A stretch of DNA of 64,000 nucleotides from Ancylomarina euxina (GTDB taxonomy: Bacteria > Bacteroidota > Bacteroidia > Bacteroidales > Marinifilaceae), in the NCBI RefSeq assembly GCF_003863355.1, contig NZ_QQWG01000020.1:1-64000 (forward strand), given 5' to 3'. Both the position numbers and the translations under genes were made by a program. The notes under the pieces are model-generated. The model was not told the origin of the DNA and searched no databases. It worked only from the letters and a program-made list of their open reading frames with translations. Each line of letters starts with the position of its first letter. Positions within the stretch are counted from its first letter, which is position 1. Below, piece by piece: positions 23,986-33,470 of this stretch.

Positions 23986-26292
23986 TTAAATATTATCAGA
24001 AAATGAAGGGGGAGATACTTTTTCAGAAGAACCCCAATTTTTATTTGGTGTATCTCCCAGTACGAACTCTATTTTACCTCCATCTTTTATATCACTGTAA
24101 GATAACCATGTTTTATCCCATTCTTTACCGTTAATTTTTAAAGATTGGATATAAACATTTGTCTCTGAATAGTTTTGTGCAATTATTTCAAGGCTGTTAC
24201 CATTGCTCATATTCATTCTTACTGAAGGTACAGCTGGCGATGTGATAATGTATTCATCGCTACCTGGACAAACTGGGTAAAAACCCATAGAATTAAAAAT
24301 ATACCAAGCTGACATTTGTCCACAATCATCATTCCCACATAAGGAACCTGGTTTATTACCATATTGTGTTGCAATGATTTTTCGAGTTAGCTCTTGTGTT
24401 TTCCAAGCTTGTCCTGCATAGCTATATAGGTGACTGATATGATGACTTGGTTCGTTTCCATGCCAGTATTCTCCGATTCTGCCATGAATATCATCTACAC
24501 CCAGATAATCTTTGTCGTTACGGCTTGCAAATACGGAATCCAGTTTGTTAGTGAAATTTTCATTTCCACCGTAGCTGTTAATTAGTCCTTGCACATCGTG
24601 AGGAACGGTCCATGTATATTGCCATGTAGTTCCTTCGGTATAGGCACCCATATGTTTGAAAAAGTGTGTATCAAAGTTGGGCATCCATTCACCTTTACTG
24701 TCTTTTGGACGCATCAACCCAATTTTAGGATCGAATAGGTTTTTGTAGGACATAGCACGTTTTGAAAAACGTTTATAATCTTCAGTTTTACCTAATGCTT
24801 TAGCCATTCTGGCGATACAGTAATCGTCATAGGCATATTCCAGCGTTTTAGAAACCGATTCGTTTTCGATATCATAAGGGACATAACCTAATTTTTCAAA
24901 TTCTTGGGTGGCATCGTATTGAGGATGTGTTGCTGCGCGAACACAAGCTTCGTATGCTAATTCCCAATTGACCCCCTTAACACTTTTAAAATAAGCATCA
25001 ACAATTACGGGAACAGCATGGTAACCAATCATACACCAGGTTTCATTATTCCAGAATGACCAAATTGGAAGTAATTTGTCCGGGCTTTGCTTATAGTGTT
25101 CCAACATAGAGTTGATCATGTTAGCATTTCGATCTGCCTGAGTCAGGCAAAATAGGGGATGTGTTGCTCTATAGGTATCCCATAGAGAGAATACGGTATA
25201 ATTATCGAAGTCTTCTGCTTTGTGAATGTTTTGGTCAAAACCACGGTAGGAGCGATCAACATCGAAATAATTTGTTGGTGACATAAAGGCATGATAAGCA
25301 GCCGTATAAAATGTCTCTTTTTGTTCTTGTGTCCCGCTTACTTCAAATTTGGCAAGTTCTTTATTCCAAAGTTTCTTGCCATTTTCTTTTACTTGATTAA
25401 AATCCCAATCTACAATTTCTGTATCCAGATTTTTTATGGCATTAGCGGTGCTAATGGCCGATATACCAACCTTTACTAAGATTTGTTCTGAAGCTTCAGT
25501 TTTATAGTCAGCTACAAATTGAATATCAGGACCAGCAGCTTCAATGCTACTTTTAAATCGATAGGTTTTGTAAGAATCATACTTTTCCTCTTTTTTGTTT
25601 GAGAAAATACGTGTTTCGTCGAATGGACGGGAGAATTTAGCCGCAAAATAAACATAGCGCTCTTTTGCCCATCCTTTAACTTGATGCATACCTGTAATTG
25701 TTGATCCATCTTCAACTCTTACGTTAGACCAAATTACTTTATGTCGTAATACATGGCTAAGGTCCAATACAATGTGTGCACTATCCGATTTTGGAAAAGT
25801 AAAACGCATTAAGCCGGCCCTGTTGGTGGCTGTTAGTTCGGTTTTAATATTGTAATCATTTAATAGGACAGAATAATAATTGGCTTCAGTAATTTCATTT
25901 TTGTGAGAAAAACGAGATAAATATCCTGGTTCTGATAAATCTTTTTTTCCACTATTGATATGCAGCTTTCCTTCAGTAGGCATAAATAAGATATCTCCCA
26001 GATCAGGAATCCCTGTTCCATGTAAATGAGTCATTGAGAAGCCATAAATGGTGCTGTCAGAATATTCATAACCTGAAGCAGCTCCCCAGTTCCATCTTTC
26101 TGTGTCTGGGCTTAGTTGGACCATCCCAAAAGGAACCTGAGCTCCAGGGTAAGTATTCCCTTCACCTAAAGTTCCCACTAAAGGCTTTACATATGGGGTA
26201 TAGTCAGTAATAATTTCATTAGTTTGCTTTTGATCGCAAGCGGATAAAAACAAACAGAACAGAATGATTCGAGAGATAATATTTTTATGCAT
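23986..26292 (-). CDS. GH92 family alpha-mannosidase, lipoprotein
   Basis: This 768-residue lipoprotein has a signal ending LFLSAC. The single GH92 domain begins YVKPLVGTLGEGNTYPGA and carries SMTHLHGTGIPDLGD, TVFSLWDTYRATHPL, HGNEPSHH and GNDDCGQMSAWY. The HLHGTG segment differs from HLSGTG in both siblings, and the first motif is PLVGT rather than PFIGT. This suggests a different linkage preference among the three mannosidases. It is the first enzyme gene after susD and is separated from it by a strong hairpin. Confidence 0.93.
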   Translation of the reverse strand: MHKNIISRIILFCLFLSACDQKQTNEIITDYTPYVKPLVGTLGEGNTYPGAQVPFGMVQLSPDTERWNWGAASGYEYSDSTIYGFSMTHLHGTGIPDLGDILFMPTEGKLHINSGKKDLSEPGYLSRFSHKNEITEANYYSVLLNDYNIKTELTATNRAGLMRFTFPKSDSAHIVLDLSHVLRHKVIWSNVRVEDGSTITGMHQVKGWAKERYVYFAAKFSRPFDETRIFSNKKEEKYDSYKTYRFKSSIEAAGPDIQFVADYKTEASEQILVKVGISAISTANAIKNLDTEIVDWDFNQVKENGKKLWNKELAKFEVSGTQEQKETFYTAAYHAFMSPTNYFDVDRSYRGFDQNIHKAEDFDNYTVFSLWDTYRATHPLFCLTQADRNANMINSMLEHYKQSPDKLLPIWSFWNNETWCMIGYHAVPVIVDAYFKSVKGVNWELAYEACVRAATHPQYDATQEFEKLGYVPYDIENESVSKTLEYAYDDYCIARMAKALGKTEDYKRFSKRAMSYKNLFDPKIGLMRPKDSKGEWMPNFDTHFFKHMGAYTEGTTWQYTWTVPHDVQGLINSYGGNENFTNKLDSVFASRNDKDYLGVDDIHGRIGEYWHGNEPSHHISHLYSYAGQAWKTQELTRKIIATQYGNKPGSLCGNDDCGQMSAWYIFNSMGFYPVCPGSDEYIITSPAVPSVRMNMSNGNSLEIIAQNYSETNVYIQSLKINGKEWDKTWLSYSDIKDGGKIEFVLGDTPNKNWGSSEKVSPPSFSDNI

Positions 26293-26323
26293 CGATAAAC
26301 ATTTAAAGCTGATAGTAAAAGAA

Positions 26324-26351
26324 CAACTTGCCTGCCAAAACAGGCAAGTTG
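26324..26351 (-). terminator. hairpin after susD, probable partial terminator
   Basis: A perfect 11-bp stem, CAACTTGCCTG / CAGGCAAGTTG, has a 6-nt loop, and a short T-rich stretch follows on the minus strand. It sits between susD and the first GH92 gene, where it could keep susCD mRNA above enzyme mRNA. Confidence 0.6.
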
Positions 26352-26362
26352 TAATGAGTTAT

Positions 26363-27883
26363 TTAATAGCCCAAGTTTTGATCAAGATTTGGATTTAGAT
26401 TTGTTTGTTTAAGAGGAATAGGGAAAAGGGTTCTATAATTTTCACTCACATTATCCTTAGCCCATCGGGTTTCAGTAAATTTACCAAAACGGATAAGATC
26501 AGTTCTTCTTTGTCCTTCGTAAGCAAATTCTCTTCCTCGTTCTGCCAACAGTTCATCCATTGTAAGATTTGCAGTCGTGTATTTATTAGCTTCGTAATTT
26601 GCTCCAAATGCCCTTTTTCTGATTTGATTAACCAAATCAACTGCTTCTTGTGTGGCAGTACCACCATTTTGACGCATAAGAGCTTCCGCTTTCATTAGGA
26701 TAACATCAGCAAATCTTAAGACAACTAAATCTGATTCATGAATATGTCCTTGAGAATTTTCTCCAAACACATGCTTGTAGTTTCTGGCACCTTCTTCTAA
26801 TCCGGCATCAGTTATGCTCGTAATATGCTTATCTATAATTACTAAAGGTGTATTAGGATCAGAGCCATATTGAGGACCTACCAAATATTGTTCTTTGCGC
26901 TTGTCTGAATCATTATAACTATCGTAAAATTCTTCAATAGTATACATTTCGTTAAATGGATCGAATTGCAAAGCGAACTTGTTTTTTAGTACATTAGGTA
27001 ATGTAAATGCACTAATATTGTATGACCATCCTGTTACGCCGTCAAGAGCAAATGCAAATATATTTTCCTTAGAGAATTCATTTGTTGGTAAGAAAGGCTC
27101 TTGCCAGTTTTCATCTAATTCGTAGTTTCCAACTGATATTACCTGATCACACATGTCTATACATTTGCCATAGTCTTCTGCATCAGCATATACCTTTGAA
27201 TTGAGATAGAGTCTGGCAAGAAGTGTCTTAGCACCAGCTTTAGTGAAATAGCCATAGGTTTCAGCATGTTTCTTTACAGGAAGATCATCAATTATAGCAA
27301 TAAGTTCTGATTCAATGAATTCATAAACTTCTTTACGCGTATTGGTTGCTGGATATGCAGGATCAGAAACCTTTGTTGTAATAGGTACATTTCCCCATAA
27401 ATCACATGCTATAAGATGCCAGTAGGCACGTAAACATCTTAGTTCAGCAGTCATTTCTGCTTTGCTAATTGGAACCTTCTTTTCTTCAAAATCTACGGGT
27501 TCAATACCTTGAAGAACACCATTTACAAAACCAATACCTTCCCAGGTAATTGCCCAGGCATTATCTATAGTCGGATGCTCTGAAGTCCATTTATGCTCAT
27601 GAAAAGCAATGTTTTTTCCATCAGAATAGTGACTCCCATCCGATTTGGTAGGGATCACAACAGCATCTGCCGACAACTCACTTAATTGAAATATAGTTAA
27701 TGGTAACACCCATTGCGTATGTGCCCATGGTCGGGTATAAGCACCAATGATCTCTTCTTTATTATTATAGAAATTCTCGACTACAGTTTCGCTGTATATT
27801 TCTTCTTCCAAATCAGAACAAGACACAAAAAGTGTACTAATAAAACTGAAAGTTAATAATATATATATATGTCTCATTTTCAT
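26363..27883 (-). CDS. SusD/RagB family glycan-binding lipoprotein
   Basis: This 506-residue lipoprotein (signal ending LFVSC) has the SusD layout: an N-terminal helical TPR-like part with RCLRAYWHLIACDLWGNVP, and a C-terminal part with SDLVVLRFADVILMKAEAL and RGREFAYEGQRRTDLIRFGKF, then PIPLKQTNLNPNLDQNLGY at the end. SusD proteins form a lid over their SusC partner and capture oligosaccharides at the cell surface. It is 88 bp downstream of its susC. The substrate is inferred to be mannose-rich glycan from the three GH92 enzymes behind it. Confidence 0.95.
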   Translation of the reverse strand: MKMRHIYILLTFSFISTLFVSCSDLEEEIYSETVVENFYNNKEEIIGAYTRPWAHTQWVLPLTIFQLSELSADAVVIPTKSDGSHYSDGKNIAFHEHKWTSEHPTIDNAWAITWEGIGFVNGVLQGIEPVDFEEKKVPISKAEMTAELRCLRAYWHLIACDLWGNVPITTKVSDPAYPATNTRKEVYEFIESELIAIIDDLPVKKHAETYGYFTKAGAKTLLARLYLNSKVYADAEDYGKCIDMCDQVISVGNYELDENWQEPFLPTNEFSKENIFAFALDGVTGWSYNISAFTLPNVLKNKFALQFDPFNEMYTIEEFYDSYNDSDKRKEQYLVGPQYGSDPNTPLVIIDKHITSITDAGLEEGARNYKHVFGENSQGHIHESDLVVLRFADVILMKAEALMRQNGGTATQEAVDLVNQIRKRAFGANYEANKYTTANLTMDELLAERGREFAYEGQRRTDLIRFGKFTETRWAKDNVSENYRTLFPIPLKQTNLNPNLDQNLGY

Positions 27884-27970
27884 TAATTTAAAAATTAAAT
27901 TTTAAATAGCATGAGTCTTATTATATTGAATGATACTCATGATTATTTTTGAACTTTTTCTAAGTTTTAA

Positions 27971-30946
27971 TTAAAACTTGATGGCAGCTCCAATGGTAAA
28001 TGTTCTCGAAACGGGATAAAAGTTCAAGCCATCTAAACCAGGTCTTGTACCACCTGCTTCAAGATCGGGTGTAAGACCCGAGTATTTAGTTATTGTAAAT
28101 ACATTTGAACAAGAGACATACAACCTTGCCGATGATATATAATTGATGTTTTTTACATCAAAATTGTATGATAGAGATATGTTTTCAAGTTTAATGTAAT
28201 CTCCTTTTTCCAGATAATAGTCTGAATATTGAGGTGCATCCTTTAAACCGTTTTGTCCAGTAGTTGCATAGACATTTGAATTAGGGAATTTTGTAATATT
28301 TTCATAAAATATTTTTCCATAATTGATAACATCGAAATCCAGCGCGCTTCGGAAGAAGATATCTAAGTTGAAGTTTTTGTATTTTAAGCTATTGGTGAAA
28401 CCAATATGGTATTTTGGAGCCCCGTTACCTAATATTTCTTTATCACCTTCTCCTTCATCAATTTCTCCGTTTTTGTTTAGGTCTTTGAATACCCATTTTC
28501 CGTTTTCATCAATTCTGTCGAAACGTTTACCATAGAAATTACCTAAAGGTTCTCCGGTTTCAACCTTGTAAATAGAACCTAGACTTGTTTCTTCAACATG
28601 GAAAAAAGCACTTCCTGATGATAGGTCTAATTTTTCTACTTTTCCTTGGTTGTAAGAGGCGTTTAGTGAAGTTGTCCAGCTAAAGTTTTCCGATGTTATA
28701 TTCTTTGTGTTTAAGCTTAACTCGATACCTTCGCTATATAGATCTCCTATATTTGTTAATAAATCATCATTGACAGCAGAAGGAAGGGCTGCAGGTAATC
28801 TATAAAGCAAATCGCTTGTTTTTCTTTGATATACATCTAAACTACCATCAATAACATTATCAAGAATGGCAAAATCTAAACCGAAATTTATTTCAGCTTT
28901 TTTCTCCCATCCTAAATTTGGATTGGGGTTATTTGTCAATCCATATGCAACAATAGGATTTCCTCTAAAATTATAAGACAAAAATTCTTGTCCTATTCTT
29001 GCTAGTGATGAGTATGGGCTTGCACCTGCATTACCTGTTTCACCATATCCAATACGTAATTTAAGGTAATTGATTTCAGGAATGTCTTTCATGAAACCTT
29101 CTTCCGTAATGGTCCATCCTCCTGACAAGCCGAAGAATGTTCCCCATTTATTATTTTTTCCGAATACAGAAGAGCCTTCACAGTTAACACTACCCGTTAC
29201 CATATATTTATTATCATACGAGTAAACCATACGAGCTCGGTAGGATTCTAATTCTACTTTTTGTTTGTAAGTATCCATTTTATAATCAGACTGGTCGGGA
29301 TCCTTTAGGAATGAACCTGATTCGATACTATTATAAAGGAAAGCATCAGTAGCGAATCCTCTATTTTCCATTAGCATTGTTTCATAAATGTCTTTTTCAT
29401 AAGTCCAGTTTACCATACCACTAAACTCATGTTTCCCGATTTGTTTGCGATAATTTGCATTCAATTCGTAGTTATCTCTATAGCTAAATTTAGCTTCTCT
29501 TTTAGCATAGCCTTCCTGACTATTTTCCAAACTTCTTTCAGATAAACGAGATTCATATTCCCCTATATTCCAATCTTCAATTTTCCAGGCTAATCGACCA
29601 CCAATTTTTAACCCATCTATAATTTTGAAGTCAGCATAAATACTAGATAATAGGATTTTATGAGCATTATCGTGTGTTTTATTTTTAATAGATGCGATTG
29701 GGTTATCTCTAAATCGTTCAGTGAAATACTGGTAAGTCCCATCCTCATTATAGATTGATTGTGTTGGGTTCATGGTAACAGCAGTACTAAATGCACCATA
29801 ATCAGGAGCACGGTATCGTGTTTGACTGGCAGAAAGATCTGCTTTCACATTCAATCTGTCATTTATGGCTTTGTGATTTATGTTAATTCGACCATTAAGT
29901 CTTTTCTTAAATGACTCCAAAACGATTCCTGTAACATCACTGTGCTCTATAGATGCACGATATTTTGTTTTAGCAGAGCCTCCGCTTATTGCGATGTTGT
30001 GAGTGTAATTTCGCGAGGTTTGAAGCAATTCATCATACCAGTCGGTTGATGCATCACCCGTTTCTTTACTCAGTTTATTCCCCAATGTTCTAAACTCGTC
30101 AGCTGTTAGCAAGTCTGGCTTATTGTACACTTGTTCAAATGAAGCATAACCCGAATATTCAACAGTTGCTACTCCTTTTTTTCCTTCTTTGGTTGTTATA
30201 ATAATAACACCATTAGTACCTCTGGAACCGTAAATGGCAGCAGCAGAACCGTCTTTCAATACAGAGAATGTTTCAATATCCTCTGGTGAAATAATATCAA
30301 GAGAAGAAACCTCAACACCATTTACAATGATTAGAGGAGAAGCATAGCCTCTAAGCGAAGTGTTTCCACGAATCATTATTGTTGGACTAGCTGTAGGGTC
30401 TGAGCCACTGGGTCTACTAATTGTTAAACCTGCAACTTTACCTTGCAATAGTTGAATAGGAGACGTGGTTGCTTTTCTCTGTAAACTTTCTGAATCTACT
30501 GTTGATACAGAACTTGTAATCTGTTTTCTTTGCATTGAACCATACCCAACAATAACAACCTCTTCTAGTCCCTGAGCATCATCTAATAGGACAATATTGA
30601 AGCTTTTTGCAGTTAGAGGATTGATTTCTTGAGATATCATCCCAATAAAAGAAAAGATTAGTGTTTGACCATCTTCGATTTGATTGATGCTATACTTTCC
30701 GTCGATATCAGTTGTAGTTCCTCTGGAGGTTCCGCTGATTCGAACATTAACACCAGGTAATGAAAGGCCTTGTGAATCGCTTACCACACCTGAAATGGTA
30801 CGATCTTGATTATCCTGATTACCAGTAGAAGCGAATACTCCTGCCTGATTAGATATGACAATCGCTAAGCTTAAGAAGAAAACGATTGCACTCTGTTTAA
30901 AACCTTCTAAGTAATAGGAAGGTTTATGTAATGATTTTTTTTTCAT
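27971..30946 (-). CDS. SusC/RagA family TonB-dependent transporter
   Basis: This 991-residue outer-membrane protein has a long N-terminal leader before a carboxypeptidase-regulatory-like domain (about 50-125, starting ISGVVSDSQGLSLPGVNV). A TonB-box-like EEVVIVGYG follows (about 130-140), then a plug containing SVLKDGSAAAIYGSRGTNGVI, then a 22-strand barrel ending in FTIGAAIKF. It imports oligosaccharides captured by the following SusD, powered by TonB. A 16-bp palindrome at 31117-31132, matching the sites in front of the locus lacI, lies about 170 bp upstream of its start and suggests direct control by that regulator. Confidence 0.95.
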   Translation of the reverse strand: MKKKSLHKPSYYLEGFKQSAIVFFLSLAIVISNQAGVFASTGNQDNQDRTISGVVSDSQGLSLPGVNVRISGTSRGTTTDIDGKYSINQIEDGQTLIFSFIGMISQEINPLTAKSFNIVLLDDAQGLEEVVIVGYGSMQRKQITSSVSTVDSESLQRKATTSPIQLLQGKVAGLTISRPSGSDPTASPTIMIRGNTSLRGYASPLIIVNGVEVSSLDIISPEDIETFSVLKDGSAAAIYGSRGTNGVIIITTKEGKKGVATVEYSGYASFEQVYNKPDLLTADEFRTLGNKLSKETGDASTDWYDELLQTSRNYTHNIAISGGSAKTKYRASIEHSDVTGIVLESFKKRLNGRININHKAINDRLNVKADLSASQTRYRAPDYGAFSTAVTMNPTQSIYNEDGTYQYFTERFRDNPIASIKNKTHDNAHKILLSSIYADFKIIDGLKIGGRLAWKIEDWNIGEYESRLSERSLENSQEGYAKREAKFSYRDNYELNANYRKQIGKHEFSGMVNWTYEKDIYETMLMENRGFATDAFLYNSIESGSFLKDPDQSDYKMDTYKQKVELESYRARMVYSYDNKYMVTGSVNCEGSSVFGKNNKWGTFFGLSGGWTITEEGFMKDIPEINYLKLRIGYGETGNAGASPYSSLARIGQEFLSYNFRGNPIVAYGLTNNPNPNLGWEKKAEINFGLDFAILDNVIDGSLDVYQRKTSDLLYRLPAALPSAVNDDLLTNIGDLYSEGIELSLNTKNITSENFSWTTSLNASYNQGKVEKLDLSSGSAFFHVEETSLGSIYKVETGEPLGNFYGKRFDRIDENGKWVFKDLNKNGEIDEGEGDKEILGNGAPKYHIGFTNSLKYKNFNLDIFFRSALDFDVINYGKIFYENITKFPNSNVYATTGQNGLKDAPQYSDYYLEKGDYIKLENISLSYNFDVKNINYISSARLYVSCSNVFTITKYSGLTPDLEAGGTRPGLDGLNFYPVSRTFTIGAAIKF

Positions 30947-31054
30947 AAATTTGAGTAGTTACGATTATTGACTCGATGTTTCGGAATAAACATCGTTAAC
31001 TAGGGGAATGTTAGCGCATTTCCCTTTTTTTTTAGGTTAGCTCTGGATCATTGG

Positions 31055-31062
31055 CAAATTTA
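31055..31062 (-). promoter_or_regulatory. possible -7 box for susC
   Basis: On the minus strand this reads TAAATTTG, fitting TAnnTTTG, about 110 bp from the susC start. No -33 TTTG is found at normal spacing, so support is weak. Confidence 0.3.
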
Positions 31063-31116
31063 TTTTTTTGTTTAAGTTTTTCTATTTATTCATCAACTGA
31101 TATTTAATAAACAATC

Positions 31117-31132
31117 ACTAAACCGATTTAGT
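31117..31132. promoter_or_regulatory. LacI-type operator upstream of susC
   Basis: ACTAAA-CCGA-TTTAGT has perfect 6-bp arms. Its reverse complement matches the site at 34483-34498, upstream of the locus regulator, in 15 of 16 positions. Confidence 0.7.
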
Positions 31133-31181
31133 ATCTGTTGTAAAAAAATAGAAGCACAATGTTTGTTGATTAATTCAGTAG

Positions 31182-32303
31182 TTAGTTTTTAAGTTTTTCT
31201 CTTCGATTGACTTCATTTAATGCAAATGCATAAGCCCCAACTCCGATAGCTTTACTGGCTCCTAATTTGCTTGAACATATAGCTAAACGGGGCTCTGGGT
31301 CATATTTTAATCTTTTATTTGTTCCTGGAATTGTGATCGTTTTGGAACAATCTTTAATAAATTTTCGAAATTCTGATTCATTATCGATATGGTAAACCTT
31401 CTGAACCAAACGTGATTGAGCTAGGCCTTTAGTTGTGTGAAACTGTCCATTTATTTCTTCCATAACAGCGGGCATATACACATCACTTGCTCCGGAGAGG
31501 CCTCCGCCAATAACTGCAATACTATCGGTAATCGTAAGTAGATTAGCTAAACTGTCTCCTAAGCAGCTTCCAAATTGCCTAAAGGTCATTTTTGCAGCTT
31601 TATTGTTTGGGTGATTTTCATCTTTAGCAATCTCATATATATCTTTGGGCATTAAAGATTTATTTGATTCATTTTTTGCATATTCATAATAAACTCTTTG
31701 AATTGCACGTTTACTGATCCCTTCTTCTGCAAATCGCTCTGGAAAAAGCCTTGAACTTGTAAGCCAAACTTCACTTGCAATTGAATTGTCTCCAATAAAA
31801 AGATTCCCATCCTGAACCAATCCTCCTCCAAAACCTGTACCTAGTGTTATACCAACCAGGTTTGAGTATTGTTTTGGACTATTGGCCTCCTGTAATCGTT
31901 TGTTAATTTCTGGAAGTATCCCTCCCAAAGCTTCACCATAGGCGAATAAATCCCCATCATTGTTAATGAAGACTGGTATGTTAAAATGTTCTTCCAACAT
32001 TGGACCTAAAGCTACTCCACCTCTAAAAGCAGGTAGATTTGGCAAATCACCAATAATACCTCTTCTGTAATCTGCAGGGCCTGGAAAGGCAAAGCTAATT
32101 GCTATAGGTTTCTCTTTTATTAAATCCTTAGTCTCTTGAAATCCTTTTATTATTGTTTTTAAACAAAGTTCTAAATCATTAGCATTAGAAGGTTTCCTAA
32201 TTGGGTCTACAATTTCGATACCACCTTTAATAGCTGAAAAAACAAAGTTTGTCCCACCTGCGTCAAGAGTTAATACGACTCTTTCATCACTCCATATATT
32301 CAT
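31182..32303 (-). CDS. ROK-family sugar kinase
   Basis: This 373-residue cytoplasmic protein has the ROK ATP-binding start LDAGGTNFVFSAIKGG, the sugar-binding INNDGDLFAYGEALGG segment, and GITLGTGFGGGLV. It is longer than the usual 300 residues. It lacks the ROK zinc signature (CxCGxxGCxE): the equivalent region reads NSIASEVWLTSSRLFP with no cysteines. ROK kinases phosphorylate hexoses such as glucose, fructose, mannose or N-acetylmannosamine. The position between the sugar transporter and susC, with manA in the same locus, points to mannose as substrate; this is inference. Confidence 0.85.
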   Translation of the reverse strand: MNIWSDERVVLTLDAGGTNFVFSAIKGGIEIVDPIRKPSNANDLELCLKTIIKGFQETKDLIKEKPIAISFAFPGPADYRRGIIGDLPNLPAFRGGVALGPMLEEHFNIPVFINNDGDLFAYGEALGGILPEINKRLQEANSPKQYSNLVGITLGTGFGGGLVQDGNLFIGDNSIASEVWLTSSRLFPERFAEEGISKRAIQRVYYEYAKNESNKSLMPKDIYEIAKDENHPNNKAAKMTFRQFGSCLGDSLANLLTITDSIAVIGGGLSGASDVYMPAVMEEINGQFHTTKGLAQSRLVQKVYHIDNESEFRKFIKDCSKTITIPGTNKRLKYDPEPRLAICSSKLGASKAIGVGAYAFALNEVNRREKLKN

Positions 32304-32312
32304 ATTTGTCTT

Positions 32313-33467
32313 TTACTTTCTTTTATAAAATGATAAGCCTAAAATGTAGCCTATACACACTAGAGTTACTACAAAACCAGCCATCAATGAAAAAATATCA
32401 GCTACTGCTCCAAATATAACAGGAACAATTGCTCCACCAATGATAGCTGTTACCATCAAACCTGAGATTTCATTACTTCTCTCTGGCATAGCATCAATCG
32501 TAATTGAAAATACGAGAGGGAATATATTTGCAAAGCCTAGTCCAATAATAAATATCGACGCAAATCCCATTGTAGAGCTCGTAGATACAAAAAGGCCTAA
32601 AATTCCGATTATAGAAACTAGACTTGTAATTTTAAGGAATTTTTGAGGTGACATCCAGTTCAAGATGATTCCTCCGAAAAATCGACCTGTCATCAGTGCC
32701 AAAAAGAAGAATAATGTTCCCCAAAGGCCCAATTCTTTAATGTCAAAGTTGAATTTATGTTCCAAAAAATTTGGAAGCTTAGCACTCATACTAACCTCAG
32801 CACCGACGTAAAGAAAAATAGCAAATACCATAAAAAAGATATAAGGATTTTTCAATAATGATAAGACGGATTTAAAAGATGCCGGGGTTTCTGAATCATC
32901 TCTTTTCTCTTCAATTTTCACAGACCACAAATAGATAATGGCAATGATTAGGATCGATGAGTAAATTGGGAAAAGTATTTTCCAATCTAAACCCCAATAT
33001 TTAGCTGCAAGTAAGGGTAGTAGGGCGCCTGATAATGAACCAATGGCTTTAAAGAATTGACCGAAAGAAAGGTTTCTTGAATATTTCCCTTCTGGTGATA
33101 CATCTCTCATGATTGGGTTACCAGCTACTTGCAAAATTGTAGCTCCCGTGCCTAAGAGAAGTAAGGACGCTAAAAGCAATTCAAATGAAGAAAAATCTCC
33201 TAGGATTGGGAGTATTAAACCAATTAATGCTGCTATCATTCCAATGACTAATACGGGTTTCTTACCTTTACGATCCTGATACAAGCCCATGGGTACAGAA
33301 AGTAAACCAAACATGATAAATCCCATGAAGGTTACTAATCCAGCCATGAAATTTGATAATTCATATTCAGCTTGTAATTGACTAGTAAGAGGGCCCACAA
33401 CATCGCCAAACCCCATACATAGGAAGGCTAGGAAAATTGGACCTGATTTTAAATAATTATTTTTCAT
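32313..33467 (-). CDS. sugar MFS transporter (FucP/GluP-like)
   Basis: This 384-residue protein has about 12 membrane helices. It has the MFS loop signature GLYQDRKGKKPV between helices 2 and 3, and GTGATILQVAGNPIMRDV in helix 4, which is characteristic of the fucose/glucose-galactose proton symporters. It lies 3 bp after the lacI gene and 9 bp before the ROK kinase, so the three form one operon. It would bring monosaccharide, most likely mannose, across the inner membrane for phosphorylation by the neighbour. Confidence 0.87.
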   Translation of the reverse strand: MKNNYLKSGPIFLAFLCMGFGDVVGPLTSQLQAEYELSNFMAGLVTFMGFIMFGLLSVPMGLYQDRKGKKPVLVIGMIAALIGLILPILGDFSSFELLLASLLLLGTGATILQVAGNPIMRDVSPEGKYSRNLSFGQFFKAIGSLSGALLPLLAAKYWGLDWKILFPIYSSILIIAIIYLWSVKIEEKRDDSETPASFKSVLSLLKNPYIFFMVFAIFLYVGAEVSMSAKLPNFLEHKFNFDIKELGLWGTLFFFLALMTGRFFGGIILNWMSPQKFLKITSLVSIIGILGLFVSTSSTMGFASIFIIGLGFANIFPLVFSITIDAMPERSNEISGLMVTAIIGGAIVPVIFGAVADIFSLMAGFVVTLVCIGYILGLSFYKRK

Positions 33468-33470
33468 GTG

